A DNA stretch of 64,000 bases from NCBI GenBank assembly GCA_020698575.1, contig CM036243.1, positions 14,437,903-14,501,902 on the forward strand, read 5' to 3'. The DNA comes from Bostrychus sinensis. Lineage: Eukaryota > Chordata > Actinopteri > Gobiiformes > Eleotridae. The position numbers and the translations under genes are program-made. The stretch's first letter is position 1; every line of letters begins with the position of its first letter. Of this stretch, positions 33,601 to 43,445 are shown piece after piece. Below the pieces are notes generated by a model, which did no database searches, was not told where the DNA came from, and saw nothing but the letters and a program-made list of their open reading frames with translations.

Positions 33601-36600
33601 AACTTCGCACAGCCATTGAAGAGGAGTGGACCAACATTCCACAGGCCACAATCGACAACCTGATCAACTCTATGCGAAGAAGATGTGTTGCACTGCATGA
33701 GGCCAATGGTGGTCACACCAGATACTGACTGGAGTCCCCAGACCTCCCAGTAAACCCCCCCCCCCCCCAGTAAAACAAAACTGTATGTTTCAGAGTGGCC
33801 TTTTATTGTGGCCAGTCTGAGGCACACCTGTGCAATAATCATGCTGTCTCATCAGCATCTGGATATGGCACACCTGTGAGGAGGGATGGATTATCTCGGC
33901 AAAGGAGAAGTGCTCACTATCACAGATTTGACAGATTTGTGAACAATATTTGAGAGATATGTTTATTTTGTGTATGTAGAAAAAGTTTCAGATCTTTGAG
34001 TTCATCTCATGAAAAATGGGAGCAAAAGCAAAAGTGTTGCGTTTATATTTTTGTTCAGTGTATCTGTGTGAGATATGATCGGTCTGTCTTAATTAACATA
34101 CAGCACACTTCAGGCATTTTATCTCTGAAATCTCCTCTTTACTGCTGTCCTTGAATTAAAATTCGAAGATTACCTAATCCCAAACAATTGACCCAAGTGA
34201 GTGTAGCTATAGGAACAGAGGGACACGCCCACTGGCCAGTCAAACATGTCCATGACTTACTCAGGCAGGGCACAGGATGCTGGATGGCCCCCTGTGACAT
34301 CATCTGATATGTATGCTGATTAGAGGTGTAAAAAAATATTGTTTCAGGAAAATATTTTTAGGCTCAGACATGAGCTATATAAAAAAGTTTTTTTTTCATC
34401 AATTATTTCAATGCCAAGGTACTTGTCAGCAACTTATCTGGTGTTGCATTTCAACCTACAATATGTTTTATATTCTTTTTTTTTTTTTTTTTAATCATTA
34501 ATACTTAAATGTTCTAGTTATTAAATAAAATGTATTGTGAAAATGTTGTGCATGTAGGGGAATACTCATGCAGGTGAGGTTTTACCAAATCAAATTGTAA
34601 AAAAAAAAAAAGATTGGCAATACAACATTTTTGTTACGCTATTGTGATATATAATGATATATCGTATTTCTTTCTTTATTCAGATCCCCATTAATAACTA
34701 TTCTTCCTGGGGTAAGAATCGCAATTTTGAATTTCTTTTTAAAAGAGTCCTCCTTATTAATCTGTGTTATATACAGAGTCAGATTATTCCATACTAACAC
34801 AGCTCTATATAAGACAGATTTTTTTAAAGCATTGGTTTTAGGTAAAGGTATGTGTAATGCATTAAGGGAGAGTTTCTAGTTCCATGTCCATGTCTATCTT
34901 TTGAAAGAGTCAATTGAGTGTAGAGGCAAGCAGGTTCTTTTGACAAAGATATCTTTCTTAAAAACTGGGCCAAATTACAGAGCAGTCTTTGTTCTACTGT
35001 CAGCCATGACAGTCTTATATGCATCGCCTCTACATGTTCCCTCATAGAGCAGTTCAGCGCTAATCTAGCAGCTCTATTTTGAGTGAGCTGGATCTTATGA
35101 AGATCGTATCTTGACACTATTGGTTTGTATCTTCTCTCTCCTTCACCCACATAAGGATTTTGGTTACAATCCAGAGCAGTGATAAAGTGTATAAACAATA
35201 GACTGGTTTAGTTGCATTTGACAAAGTACAATATAGACTGGTGGCAAAATCTAAAAAAAATCACATCGGTGGGAACAGAATATTAGCAGCTGTCATCCAT
35301 GTCTGTGAAGACTCTCACTCATCCAGGGGAATTGCATCGCCACAAAAGGTTAAAAGGCAGTGATCTGGACTTGATTCTTAAAGTTGAAGACGTTTCACCT
35401 CTTATCCAAGAGGCTTCCTCAATTCTGAAATTGAACTGGTAGGAGAGCCTCTTGGATAAGAGGTGAAACGTCTTCAACTTTAAGAATCAAGTCCAGATGA
35501 CTACCTTTTAACCTTTTGCTGCAAAGCTGTCATGTTTTTATGTTAATATGGAGGATATTGAACATATCTGGGGTGGACATACATCAGTGCCAGATGAAGA
35601 AAATCTTGTGTAGTTTTGAAGAATATCAAATATTTAATATTTTAAAATATTACTGAAAATATCTGAAAAGGCAGTAAAGGTGGCCATCTTGTTTACTCAA
35701 TAAAAAACAAACAAAAGCCTAAATCCAGTGTTATCCACATCAGATATGTTCAATATACTCTATATTAACATAAAAGCATGGGTGACAGCTGCTAACATTC
35801 CATTCCCGCCAAAGTGATTTCTAAAGCTTTTTTGAGATTTTGCCACCAGACTAATATAAATTAGGACCTGGGCACTGGACACGCCACTCTCTTGGGATGT
35901 AATTGTTAGTCATTTGGCAGTATTCTCCAGTGCCACAGGAACATGCTTGGACCATAATATGTCTTCAAACTGGCACAATACATGACATCCATCTTCACGC
36001 CTGCCTTCATAGGAACACCATTGTCAACATTAGGAACATTCTGTTTCATCATGATGCTAATAACAACCAGTGCTCTCTTTTGTTACTTCTGCACTGCACA
36101 ATTTTCTGAGTTAGACTGTCCCTGTGATCCAAAGTAGGGTGAATAGTTAACATCTAAATTTTTTGAAGAAAAAAAAAAATTATTTCATTGGTGATTCTAT
36201 TGGCGCCATGTAACACAGAGCCCCTAATGCAAGCATTGTGATAAAAAATAAAAATAAAAAAATCTGAACAGGAGACAGATTCTGTTGTATAGATCTAGTG
36301 CAGGCAGGATAAGGGAGTTCTACATTGATGATTTGGCCCAAATTTGGACTTGCTTTGAGGAAACTGCTGGAGAATAATGTACTATGCAGCTTTATATCTT
36401 TATATCTATCTTTATGTCTTATTTGCTCTGTGTAAATCTAGGTCTGCTGGAATTTGGGATGCCTCATGCACAAACAACTGTGGACTTACCTGTTGAGTCA
36501 CTGTAAGTGCATTAACCAGTGTGTGCTGATTTCTCTCAGGTCATTTTGCACCCGTTACGGCCGCGCATGTCTCTGGCACAGGGAGGCTTTTGGGTTGCTG

Positions 36601-39600
36601 TTATCTGGATAATGGGCAGCTGCTTCTCACTGCCGCACGCCATCTACCAAAAACTCCTGACGTTTACTTACAGGTACGCTCCCACTCACACATAATTACA
36701 CTAATGCACGTTGCTTGATGCACCATATATAATGTGTGGAGAGAGTGTGATAAACGAGTCACAATGTTTCATTATCTGTCATTGATTTAGTCTGCCTCTT
36801 TTTCCTCCTTTTTACTAAGGGTGCTCCGATCAGGGTTTTTGAGGCCGATCACCAATCACCGATCAGCCTCTGCTGTGATCGGCCGATACCGATCATGGCC
36901 GATACCGATCACGTGGTCTTCAATGTAGAAATGTATTGTATGCAGGCTATTATTAGTTCCATTTGAAAAATACTGTAGCCTTTGTAAATATAAAAGAACA
37001 ACAAAATTCTACTTATTTTTGTTTTAGAAGAGGTTTTGTTGCATTATTGGTCTTTAATGTGTGCCCAGTGTCTGTGGCTTTGTTTGAATGCTCCGCTGAT
37101 GTAAAAATCAGCTGTTCTTAATTGGTTCCTTTAATGCGAGTCTGCGGGTGCAGCGCCTGTGTCCGCGTAACGCGCAGCCAAATCAGGTTGAAACACAGTG
37201 GACTAAAGAGCAGACAGCTCCTGCTGCCAGTTTTGACAACGTCTGAATGAAGAAAACGTGCAAAGAGAGCAGAGAAGACAACGATGAAAGGTGCTCCTCT
37301 CAGACACACGGACACATGGGCTGCCTTTTTACTTTCTCTTTCCATTAGCAGCCATTTGGTGCAGTTTAAGCCACAAAACGCACAGTTTTCTATGCGCAAC
37401 AAGACACAGGCAGACTCTGAACTTTCTTAATCCTTTTAACGTAACTGTTAGCGGGTTAGCTGTAGCTCTATTTACGTTGGTGTTTGCAAATACACGCACT
37501 GCTGCGCCTCGGTTCTGTCCCGTGCGCTCCTAAAGCAGGCGGGGACACAGCGGGGACACAAAGCAGCGCCTCCAGGGCAGGTTTGTGTTAGTTATAACCA
37601 GGGCTTAACTTAAAAACACTGCTAAAATAACGCTACTGCTGTTTAACCAAACCGGAGTTGCAGGACAGTAAATGTGAGAGCCTCGCGTGTTTATTGTAAT
37701 TTGATCGGCCCTTCTGATCGGCCCATTTTACCGAGCACCGATCACTCTATTTTTAGCCATGATCAGCCGATCATGATCGGCGGCCGATCGATCGGAGCAC
37801 CCTTACTTTTTACTAATGATGTCCTGAAAGAGAGAGACACTGCAGATGATGGAGTCGTAAAACTTGCAATTGTTCCTTAAATTCAGCTACCATTCTCTCA
37901 TTTTCATTTCTCCAAACCCCTCTTAGATAAATTAATTGCACTTTTCTTGCTTGACTTTGAAAGACAGGTGAACTAAAGTTCACTTCCTGGCTCCCAAAAT
38001 GATTTATTAGACAGGTACACTTAGCCTAAAGACCGAGGGATATGTGAGTGTGTCTGAATTATTTTGTGTGTGACAATGTCCTGAAGCCTTTGTCTTGTTT
38101 CAGTCCCTTTTCTTGATCCTATACCTTAAGCACATGATGAGATATGTGTATAATGATTTTGAACATATATATTTAACACATATATTTAGGGCAGCTGTGA
38201 AGAAATGCAGGTAAGAATGTATTTAATATAACATTTCTGCAAAGGACAAGAGGTCAGAGACGGCCTCCACCGAGGCATTGGCCCAACTTTGCAACAGTAA
38301 AGGTGGATATACAGTATTGCACAGACCAGGACTCGTGGTGCTTTCAAGTCATGTCGAGTTTATTGTATATACGAGGTTTCAAGATGAAAGAGCACATGAA
38401 CACCCCACAAAGTTGTTTAATAAAGTCGGGTAAATCAGAATTGCAGAAGCAACACAAAGTTCTGATGTAGTGACTTGTCATTGGTGGAAATGTTGTGTAT
38501 GGTAAAATGTTTAAGGTTATTTTTTGGGAGACTTTCACCAACCAAAGTAAAACATGAAATTATATTTTTTGAAGTTTGACAATGTAATGGAAAGGTCTGT
38601 TTTGTGCTTCATCAAAATTCATATTTAGCTGACTAAAAGCTTCAACATTATAAATAAGTATTGGTAACAACCTCTAATGTATCTATGGCACATAAGCAGA
38701 AGTCACAAACAGATAATGCGATTGAAATCTTTTATGACATTTCCCAGGTTCCCACTGTCCAACCAAAGGATGTGAATGTGCACAAGTTGTCTAAACAAGT
38801 TCCGCCCCCAGAGAAAACTACCATTCAAATTGTCCGACATGCACATGAAAGCAGCATTAAACCAGAGATCCTCTAGTTCAGGGGTAAACGCACTATCCAT
38901 TGAGCTACAAAGCCCTAGTGATGACCTAACTATAACCTAAAAGCCTTTTGGTATTACACCTAGCAATCTCTTCACACCTCATTCACACAAGACTTCACTG
39001 AGATTGCAACAGAAAAAAATGCTTTTTCACTCTCCACTCTTTATGCCTATAAGTGAAATTCATGTCTCCAATTATTTAACTAGAAACTTCACATCAGAGG
39101 GTTTAATATTGAAAAAGGCCAAACACTACTCAAAACTGTGGCTGCATAATTTAATTATTATCATAATTGCTAATCAACTAAAGAGTTCCCTTTCACAGCA
39201 ATTTCCAGTCTAGAGTCTTATTTTGCTTTTAACGACTATAGTAATTCACAAACCCCATAAATTATAAACCAGTTCTGTTTTGTTGTTGAAAATGAAACAG
39301 GTGATAGCCTAAACAGGACATGGATAATTGTTTTTGCTTTAAAATGTCAGCCTTTAGTTTTGTAAAATGCTTGTCGTGGACCTGTCCTAAAACATTAAAC
39401 ATTAACATTAAAAACACCACAGAAAATAGCAGTCCTTCTCTAATTGGTTTAAAATGCTGCCACTTACAGGTAGTTCGCAGGATGTCCTTGTCTCTTTACA
39501 ACCTTTGCTGTCCTCTTGTGTACTATTTCATTTGTTCCGGCCTCACTTCCTCTTTTTTTTCTTTTTCTTTTTTTGCTCTTTGTGTCCCAGTAAAGAGAAG

Positions 39601-40326
39601 GAGCGTAGCCTGTGTGTCCCCGACTTCCCTGAGCCCTCAGAAGTCTACTGGAAGTACATTGACCTTTTGACCTTCGTCCTGCTTTACATGCTGCCCCTCC
39701 TCATCATCACGGCCTCGTACACCACTGTGGCACGTCGTCTTTGGCGCCATAACGCTATTGGTGACACTACGACAGCCCAGCATGCCACACAGAGGAGAAA
39801 GAGGAGAAGGACGCTGGCCATGCTTCTCCTAGTGGTCGGTGTTTTTGCCGTCTGCTGGTTTCCGCTTAACTGCTACGTCGTGCTCTTGTCCAGTCAGGCA
39901 ATTCAATCCTCCAACGCTCTGTACTTCTGTTTTCACTGGCTAGCAATGAGCTCCACTTGCTACAACCCTTTCATCTACTGCTGTTTGAACCCCACATTTC
40001 GACAAGAGTTGCAGCTTCTGTTGGATATGTGTAAACACAGGAGGTCGGCGGTTGGATTGGAGCCTGAAATCCGTCCTGTGGAAGCTGTGGCACCTTGTCG
40101 CAGGACGGCCTGGCCCGATAACGACTCATCAAGGTCAAGGCCAGTACCTTCCCACCCGGGACATAGTTCTTCACAACAAAGCCAGGCCTCCACAAGTCAC
40201 TCGCACAACCCGAAGGAAACACACGTGTTGTTCAGTGCCAGGGAGGCCCTATCGGGACGGACAGATATCCTCTCAGTGGAGCCCATTGTGGCCGTGAGCT
40301 GGCTGCAAAAACCGGCGGCTTTATAG
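12265..40326 (+). CDS. gpr83: gpr83, whole coding span (four coding exons)
   Basis: Class A G protein-coupled receptor GPR83, reported as a receptor for the neuropeptide PEN. Exons 12265-12684, 13947-14072, 36540-36673 and 39591-40326 join in frame to 471 residues (human about 423). Signal peptide at 1-19; N-glycosylation sites N21, N39, N46. TM1 has GN at 99-100; TM2 has NLAVAD at 123-128. Cys155 and Cys235 fit the conserved TM3-ECL2 disulfide. The TM3 motif is DRR at 179-181 rather than DRY. TM6 has CWFP at 315-318; TM7 has NPFIY at 352-356. The C-tail ends near TDILSVEPIVAVS, the family's characteristic terminus. The exon 4 tail (380-450) is Ser/His-rich and longer than in human. All introns are GT-AG, and no frame break is seen. 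Confidence 0.96.
12685..13946 (+). other. gpr83: gpr83 intron 1
   Basis: GTAAGA donor and CCCATAG acceptor. Contains a poly-T run at about 12797-12819. No other element recognised. Confidence 0.85.
13947..14072 (+). CDS. gpr83: gpr83 coding exon 2
   Basis: Residues 141-182 (VRFVNSTWVFGRAMCHISRF onward to ALDRRQ), covering ECL1 with N145 as a further NST site, TM3 and the DRR motif. Exactly 42 codons, phase 0 at both ends, acceptor CCATAG and donor GTAGGT. Confidence 0.95.
14151..14742. mobile_element. Non-autonomous TIR element (CCGGACTATA family)
   Basis: Begins ATTTTCCGGACTATAGAGCG and ends TATAGTCCGGAAAAT, inverted terminal repeats of about 16 bases with weaker similarity further in. Internal copies of CTATAAGCCGC-like motifs recur (14239-14250, 14688-14700). 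No coding capacity. The motif is common in fish and reptile genomes as I remember it; superfamily not assigned. The target duplication is unclear (AT-rich on both sides). Confidence 0.7.
20837..21487 (-). pseudogene. LINE reverse transcriptase, C-terminal part
   Basis: 216-codon open piece containing LLGAIVDSRLQWSKQIE, then LVQNKAARRVLNCSTY and the terminal GMKAWNSLPSDI, the usual end of CR1/Jockey-type RT proteins. Separated from the catalytic part by a stop and frame change near 21490-21520. Confidence 0.75.
21519..22201 (-). pseudogene. LINE reverse transcriptase, catalytic part
   Basis: Two open pieces (22201-21902 and 21740-21519) carry the RT fingers and palm: PAAWKIAKVVPIQK, SLLPVLSKILEKLI, FQHAYCKGHSTATT, then RVPQGSCLGPLLFLIF and the catalytic YADD. 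Broken by frame changes between them, so not functional. Confidence 0.75.
22253..23251 (-). pseudogene. LINE endonuclease end and EN-RT linker
   Basis: The upstream piece (23251-22820) has the endonuclease motifs GDFN and SDHNLVAINRK. The downstream piece (22732-22253) is the linker with WETYCKLQNRVTSLNRKKKK and the ANYFNDVFIGKVA block that precedes RT in CR1-like elements. The endonuclease N-terminal half is missing through 5' truncation. Confidence 0.7.
25135..25527 (-). mobile_element. tRNA-derived SINE
   Basis: Read on the minus strand it opens with a tRNA-like head: an A-box-like TGGCAGAGCGGTTAGCG (about 25520-25504) and a B-box GGGTTCGAGCCC (about 25476-25465). A conserved body follows (GGTTCTCTCCAGATACTCCGG, CATGCATGTGTTAGGTGAATTGG), and it closes with a GAATGAATGAATG tail at 25135-25150. 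Pol III transcribed when active. Another member of the same family lies at about 54098-54300 in the opposite orientation. Confidence 0.8.
29688..29979. mobile_element. Small hAT-type element
   Basis: Starts CAGGGGTCAGCAAC and ends GTTGCAGACCCCTG, inverted ends typical of hAT elements (CAGGG...CCCTG). The 8-base flanks CGTCAGGG and TGCTAGGG are similar but not identical, consistent with an old target duplication. 292 bp, non-coding. Confidence 0.75.
30268..30314. repeat. GTT triplet microsatellite
   Basis: About 15 GTT units with one ATT interruption. Confidence 0.9.
31215..31290 (-). repeat. LINE 3'-tail-like fragment
   Basis: CATTTTATTTATATAGGACATTTCAAACAAC followed by TTGCACCAAAGTACTTTA resembles, on the minus strand, the terminal segment of fish L2-type LINEs. 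Short and diverged. Confidence 0.4.
32419..34060 (+). mobile_element. Full-length Tc1/mariner element with 273-bp inverted repeats
   Basis: Starts CACTGAACAAAAATATAAACG and ends TTTTTGTTCAGTG, flanked by TA on both sides (32417-32418 and 34061-34062). The inverted repeats, 32419-32691 and 33788-34060, are each 273 bases with only two differences that I could find, so the insertion is young. One transposase gene lies between them. Located in gpr83 intron 2 in the gene's orientation. Confidence 0.95.
32716..33728 (+). pseudogene. Mariner/Tc1 transposase (DD34E) with one frameshift
   Basis: Two overlapping frames make one transposase. The first (32716-33348) has an HTH (GMLMAGMSTRAVARELNVHF, ISRLQRRFREFG) and the first catalytic Asp in LFTDESRF. 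The second (33285-33728) has the second Asp in MLQHDNARPHVA and the Glu in MSPIEHVWD, 34 residues apart, and ends ALHEANGGHTRY. The break lies in the GGCGGCGGG run near 33278-33286, a one-base-type indel. No other stop is seen, so the lesion is recent. Inactive as it stands. Confidence 0.9.
34670..35205 (-). mobile_element. CR1/Rex1-like LINE 3' fragment
   Basis: The 3' end block (TTTATTCAGATCCCCATTAATAAC, TCTTCCTGGGG at 34675-34712) matches the end of the LINE at 20575-20620. The minus-strand frame 35198-34824 reads LTQNRAARLALNCSMREHVEAMH, the C-terminal RT region. Heavily 5' truncated. Confidence 0.7.
35238..35849. mobile_element. TIR element split by a hairpin insertion
   Basis: Left end CTGGTGGCAAAATCT and right end AGATTTTGCCACCAG are inverted. 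The similarity continues inward (left ATTAGCAGCTGTCAT, right ATGGGTGACAGCTGCTAAC) and, beyond the internal insertion, through TTTATGTTAATATGG and GAACATATCTG against the right arm CAGATATGTTCAATATAC. The arms close once 35297-35533 is removed. Family not recognised; non-coding. Confidence 0.75.
35297..35524. mobile_element. Hairpin element nested with 9-bp duplication
   Basis: Flanked by AGCTGTCAT at 35288-35296 and at 35525-35533. Its two arms are strongly complementary: TTGAAGACGTTTCACCTCTT and GGATAAGAGGTGAAACGTC, with about 85 bases per arm (35340-35425 against 35440-35522). Some 40 bases on the left (CCATGTCTGTGAAGACTCTC) lie outside the hairpin. A widespread fish repeat motif; no coding capacity. 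Confidence 0.75.
36540..36673 (+). CDS. gpr83: gpr83 coding exon 3
   Basis: Residues 183-226 plus two bases of codon 227: VILHPLRPRM (ICL2), TM4 (FWVAVIWIMGSCFSLP) and ECL2 start. Acceptor TTCTCTCAG, donor GTACGC; ends in phase 2. Joins exon 4 to make TFTYSKEKERSLCVP. Confidence 0.95.
36816..37805. mobile_element. hAT-type non-autonomous element
   Basis: Starts TAAGGGTGCTCCGATC and ends GATCGGAGCACCCTTA, with an exact 8-bp target duplication CTTTTTAC (36808-36815 and 37806-37813). An 8-bp duplication is the hAT hallmark. Both ends carry many copies of a CCGATC/GATCGG word (36840-36910, 37700-37795). 990 bp; no transposase domain recognised in its small open frames. A diverged relative without these ends lies at about 49885-50320. 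Confidence 0.88.
38862..38915 (-). repeat. tRNA-like fragment, probably a SINE head
   Basis: The minus strand reads GGGCTTTGTAGCTCAATGGA, then TAGTGCG and later CTCTGGTTTAA. This resembles a tRNA acceptor/D-arm with an A box and a decayed B box. It does not fold as a full tRNA by eye, so it is taken as a SINE or tRNA relic. Confidence 0.45.
39591..40326 (+). CDS. gpr83: gpr83 coding exon 4
   Basis: Completes codon 227 and encodes residues 228-471, with TAG at 40324. Contains Cys235, TM5 (FVLLYMLPLLIITASY), a basic ICL3 (RRKRRR at 295-300), TM6 with CWFP, TM7 with NPFIY, and the C-terminal tail. The open frame upstream of 39591 is intron read-through. Confidence 0.95.
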
Positions 40327-40675
40327 TTCCCTCCATCAGACACTGTCATTTCCATTGCCATTTAGGATTTGATCAGCAAGTGTCAGTGCACATTAGGAGC
40401 AGGACAATGCTTTAGATTCAGTTCAAAAAAGGATTTGTCACTTTTCAAGAGGATTTGAAGAAAGACGATTGCTTTTTAACAAAAAGACTTCTATGGCAAC
40501 GCCTCTCTTATTATGGGTCTTTTCATCTAATTTGGCTTTTTTGTATGTGATAAACAGTTTTTGTTGTTGAGATGGATTTGTCATTTACTTATTGACAACA
40601 TTATCCGACATAAGCTTTTATTTATATTAAATAATTTTATAGAATCCAAATAAAGACCCAACATAATTTATATGA
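40327..40675 (+). other. gpr83: gpr83 3' UTR
   Basis: Runs from the stop codon to just past the AATAAA at 40649-40654, the first canonical polyadenylation signal downstream. Confidence 0.65.
40649..40654 (+). terminator. gpr83: Polyadenylation signal of gpr83
   Basis: AATAAA about 325 bases after the stop codon on the same strand. Confidence 0.65.
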
Positions 40676-43404
40676 AACCCCTTTGTTGCCAGCAGGCCAG
40701 TTGACAGACTTGCTAGGGCCTTAGGCAAGAAGGCTTCATATGGGCCCATTATATTAAAAAAATATATGAAGAGGGCCCATTTCTAGGTCCCTCTGACCCT
40801 GAATCCCAGGACAACAAACCCCTTTGTCCACCTCTGTCTACTGACCTGGTTGTCAGACTTGACAAGACTCCAAAATATCAGTGTTGAATGAAATTCTATG
40901 GTTGCGTTCAGAGGTTATAGCTACAGTATATATGTTCATTTCTTTGAAGCAACATTGCAACACTCTTAATTCAGCCGTAAACCTTCTAAGCAACATACTG
41001 TATCTGTAATGACTTTTGCTCACAGCATACTGTATCTGTAATGACTTTTGCTCACTAAAGTGTCATTGTGCCTTTTGAGTGCACGGGTGTTCATATTTTT
41101 ATATAACATAATGTATATACAAAAGGCTTCATATGAAATGTACTAGGTGGAAAGCACAGCTTAATTTACTATAAATTGCATGAATCCAATGCCACCCAGT
41201 CTTTTAAAATCTCATAATAATTAAATACAGGGTCTTCAGGTTTCCTCTGTGGGTGTAATAAAGACAAAAAAGAAGTGGAGTTTCAGAAATATAAGATACT
41301 TTCATAAATAAACTATTAATATACAGTTGAAAGTCTGATTCATTGCTGGCTTTATAACTCTGGATCTCTCAGAAGTGGGGTGTAGGTGGTCAGAGAAAAC
41401 AGTATCTGGGTTATTATGAGATGGGTACACATAGTACTATAATGTAAATATTAAATACATTTAAACACTGAGACCAAGTGATGAGTGATTTATGGCATTA
41501 GGGTTGTTATGACAGCTGTAAAAGTAAAAACTTAAAAGGTCCATTAAATGAATGTATGAAGTTTACTGGCTCTCACACCTGAGCTATTACATGATGTGCC
41601 ATAAAAAACAACTATTGAATGTAATTGTTATTACATTATTTTTTGTATGAATGAGAAATGTTTACAATGTGATTATGAAGGCACACAAATTTTTTTTTGA
41701 AGTCAAAGGAATATTTTATGTTTTGTCATGCGTACATGACACTGCATAATTAATGTACGCTATTTGTGCTGAAAATAGTTCACAATTTTCAAACAGCATT
41801 GTAGTCTATAAAAAAGGCTGCTATACTTTATAAAAAACTCACTTCAAGGACAAGGTTAAGTGTGTTGAATTCATATTGTATTGGTTTACTGTCTGTGTAT
41901 TTAAAAAGTAATTCATGAGAATCAACAGTGTAATATTAAACACCAAAAAAATAAACGAGCCATACTCTTTAAATGTCTGAAGTGTTTTAACAAGCTGGCT
42001 TTATTACACCACACTAACTGCTTTAAATTACAGCAGCTGTGCTTCTGCTTCAAGAAAAATATCATACTGTATTGTTAATTTCATCATCTGCTTCAAAAAT
42101 AACAAAACTGCCTGTACCAGCTGACCTTACACAGTAAGTGTGTCAACAGCAGCACATTATAGGTAATTTAGTAACTTGATTTTATTCCAGAATATCTCTA
42201 CAAATTTAAATGTTAAATGTTAAAAGTTAAATGCCCACTTATTATTTTTGTTTTGTTGTGTGGGCTAGGCCATATCTGTTGAAATCAACAGGCTATATGC
42301 AGTAATTGCTGAAAATGGATCGTGTTAGTGTTTGTAAACAATTTAGTGTTTTAAATAATGGTGCCATGAGCATAAGAATTAGCTCCAAATATCACAAGTT
42401 ATGGCATTTATAATTAGCATACAAGGCTAAATAAATGCATTTGTAAGTTATGCAAGACAAGGTGTAGCAGTAAGCTCAGATTTAATCACCACAACTGCTA
42501 CTTTAATAAGTTGACTTCAGCAAATGGATGGATGCAGTCAGATCTTGGTGTTTTTTAAATTAGGCTATTGCTTTTTTTTTCTTTTTTTTTCTTTTTTTTA
42601 TAAATATCAGCTACCATCCATTTTTGATGTCTGTTGTTTGATATTTTTAGTTTGTTCCCTTGTAAAAATGAATGAGAAAGAACATTACTTTTGTCACCAA
42701 ACTATGCAACTTTTGGAAGGATTTAACATTTTTGGTCCTTTTCCTTTACTTATATTAATTATTGACAATTGAATCTGTGGCAGCCTAGAAAACAGCAAAC
42801 TGATGAACCATGGAGACCAATATGTGCTCATTTCAACAGTATTTCAGCCATGTGAATGGTGTCCAAAACAACAAGATCAACAAAGTGTGATGACTCATTT
42901 CCAATTTGGGCTGCAAGATATTAGATAAAGATGTCATATGCAATAACTGTGTATCTCAGTAAACAAAAATCCCTGTAATTACTATTATTTAAACTGGATC
43001 AAAATAAAAACAAAAAATCTGACTACACCAGGACTAAAACAAGGTTAAACCAGAGCTAAATTTAAGAATCAAGACATTTGGTTACAGTGCAGTTATTTTA
43101 AAGACAATAATAGGATATCTCTGTCAGATACATATACTGTAGTTTCTTGCAATAGGGATACTGGATTTGCTAATATCACCATAACAATCAAATTTGTGCA
43201 GTCCTACATCCGACTATATAAAAAACAAAATAGAAATCACAGCAGCTTCCAGAATGGATACCAGGGTAAAGTCAAGTGAGAAGCTATGTGTTAGCCAGCT
43301 ACAGCAACACATATCCAGAATACAAGACTGAACAAATGATTATCTTCCTATACTGAATTATCCGCAGTATACAAGTTGTCATCCTCAATGCCCTGCGGGC
43401 CTTG
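40676..43404. other. Intergenic, no gene seen
   Basis: AT-rich. A short direct tandem duplication is at 40994-41055. The start (about 40685-40800) looks like a degraded repeat with GGGCCC-containing segments. No coding exon recognised. Confidence 0.5.
40994..41055. repeat. Tandem duplication of a 32-bp unit
   Basis: The unit CATACTGTATCTGTAATGAC and the following TTTTGCTCAC occur twice in a row with almost no difference. Confidence 0.9.
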
Positions 43405-43405
43405 A

Positions 43406-43444
<39 letters not shown>
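43405..43444. repeat. AAT triplet microsatellite
   Basis: About 13 units of AAT/ATA. Directly followed by a LINE-tail-like sequence (TTATATAGCTCTTTTCTAGA, 43453-43480), so it is probably the simple tail of a minus-strand LINE relic. Confidence 0.85.

Positions 43445-43445
<1 letters not shown>

Larger units (their letters stand above)
14073..36539 (+). other. gpr83: gpr83 intron 2 (22.5 kb)
   Basis: Very long intron, much of it made of insertions listed separately: a TIR element (14151-14742), the nested LINE/Harbinger complex (19740-24905), a SINE (25135-25527), a small hAT element (29688-29979), a mariner (32419-34060), a LINE tail (34670-35205) and a nested hairpin complex (35238-35849). 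Stretches 14743-19739, 25528-29687 and 29980-32418 show no gene; a degraded repeat resembling a DNA transposon may lie at about 17850-18830. Confidence 0.8.
36674..39590 (+). other. gpr83: gpr83 intron 3
   Basis: 2.9 kb, GTACGC donor and TGTGTCCCAG acceptor with a long pyrimidine tract (39545-39585). Contains the hAT-type element (36816-37805) and a tRNA-like fragment (38862-38915). The remainder shows no recognisable feature. Confidence 0.85.

Noticed and set aside
37118..37402. 94-residue frame inside the hAT-type element
   Set aside because: No hAT dimerisation or catalytic motif; the element is non-autonomous.
39454..39590. In-frame extension of gpr83 exon 4 upstream
   Set aside because: It is the intron's pyrimidine tract; the acceptor CCCAG at 39590 joins exon 3 in frame and fits the family.
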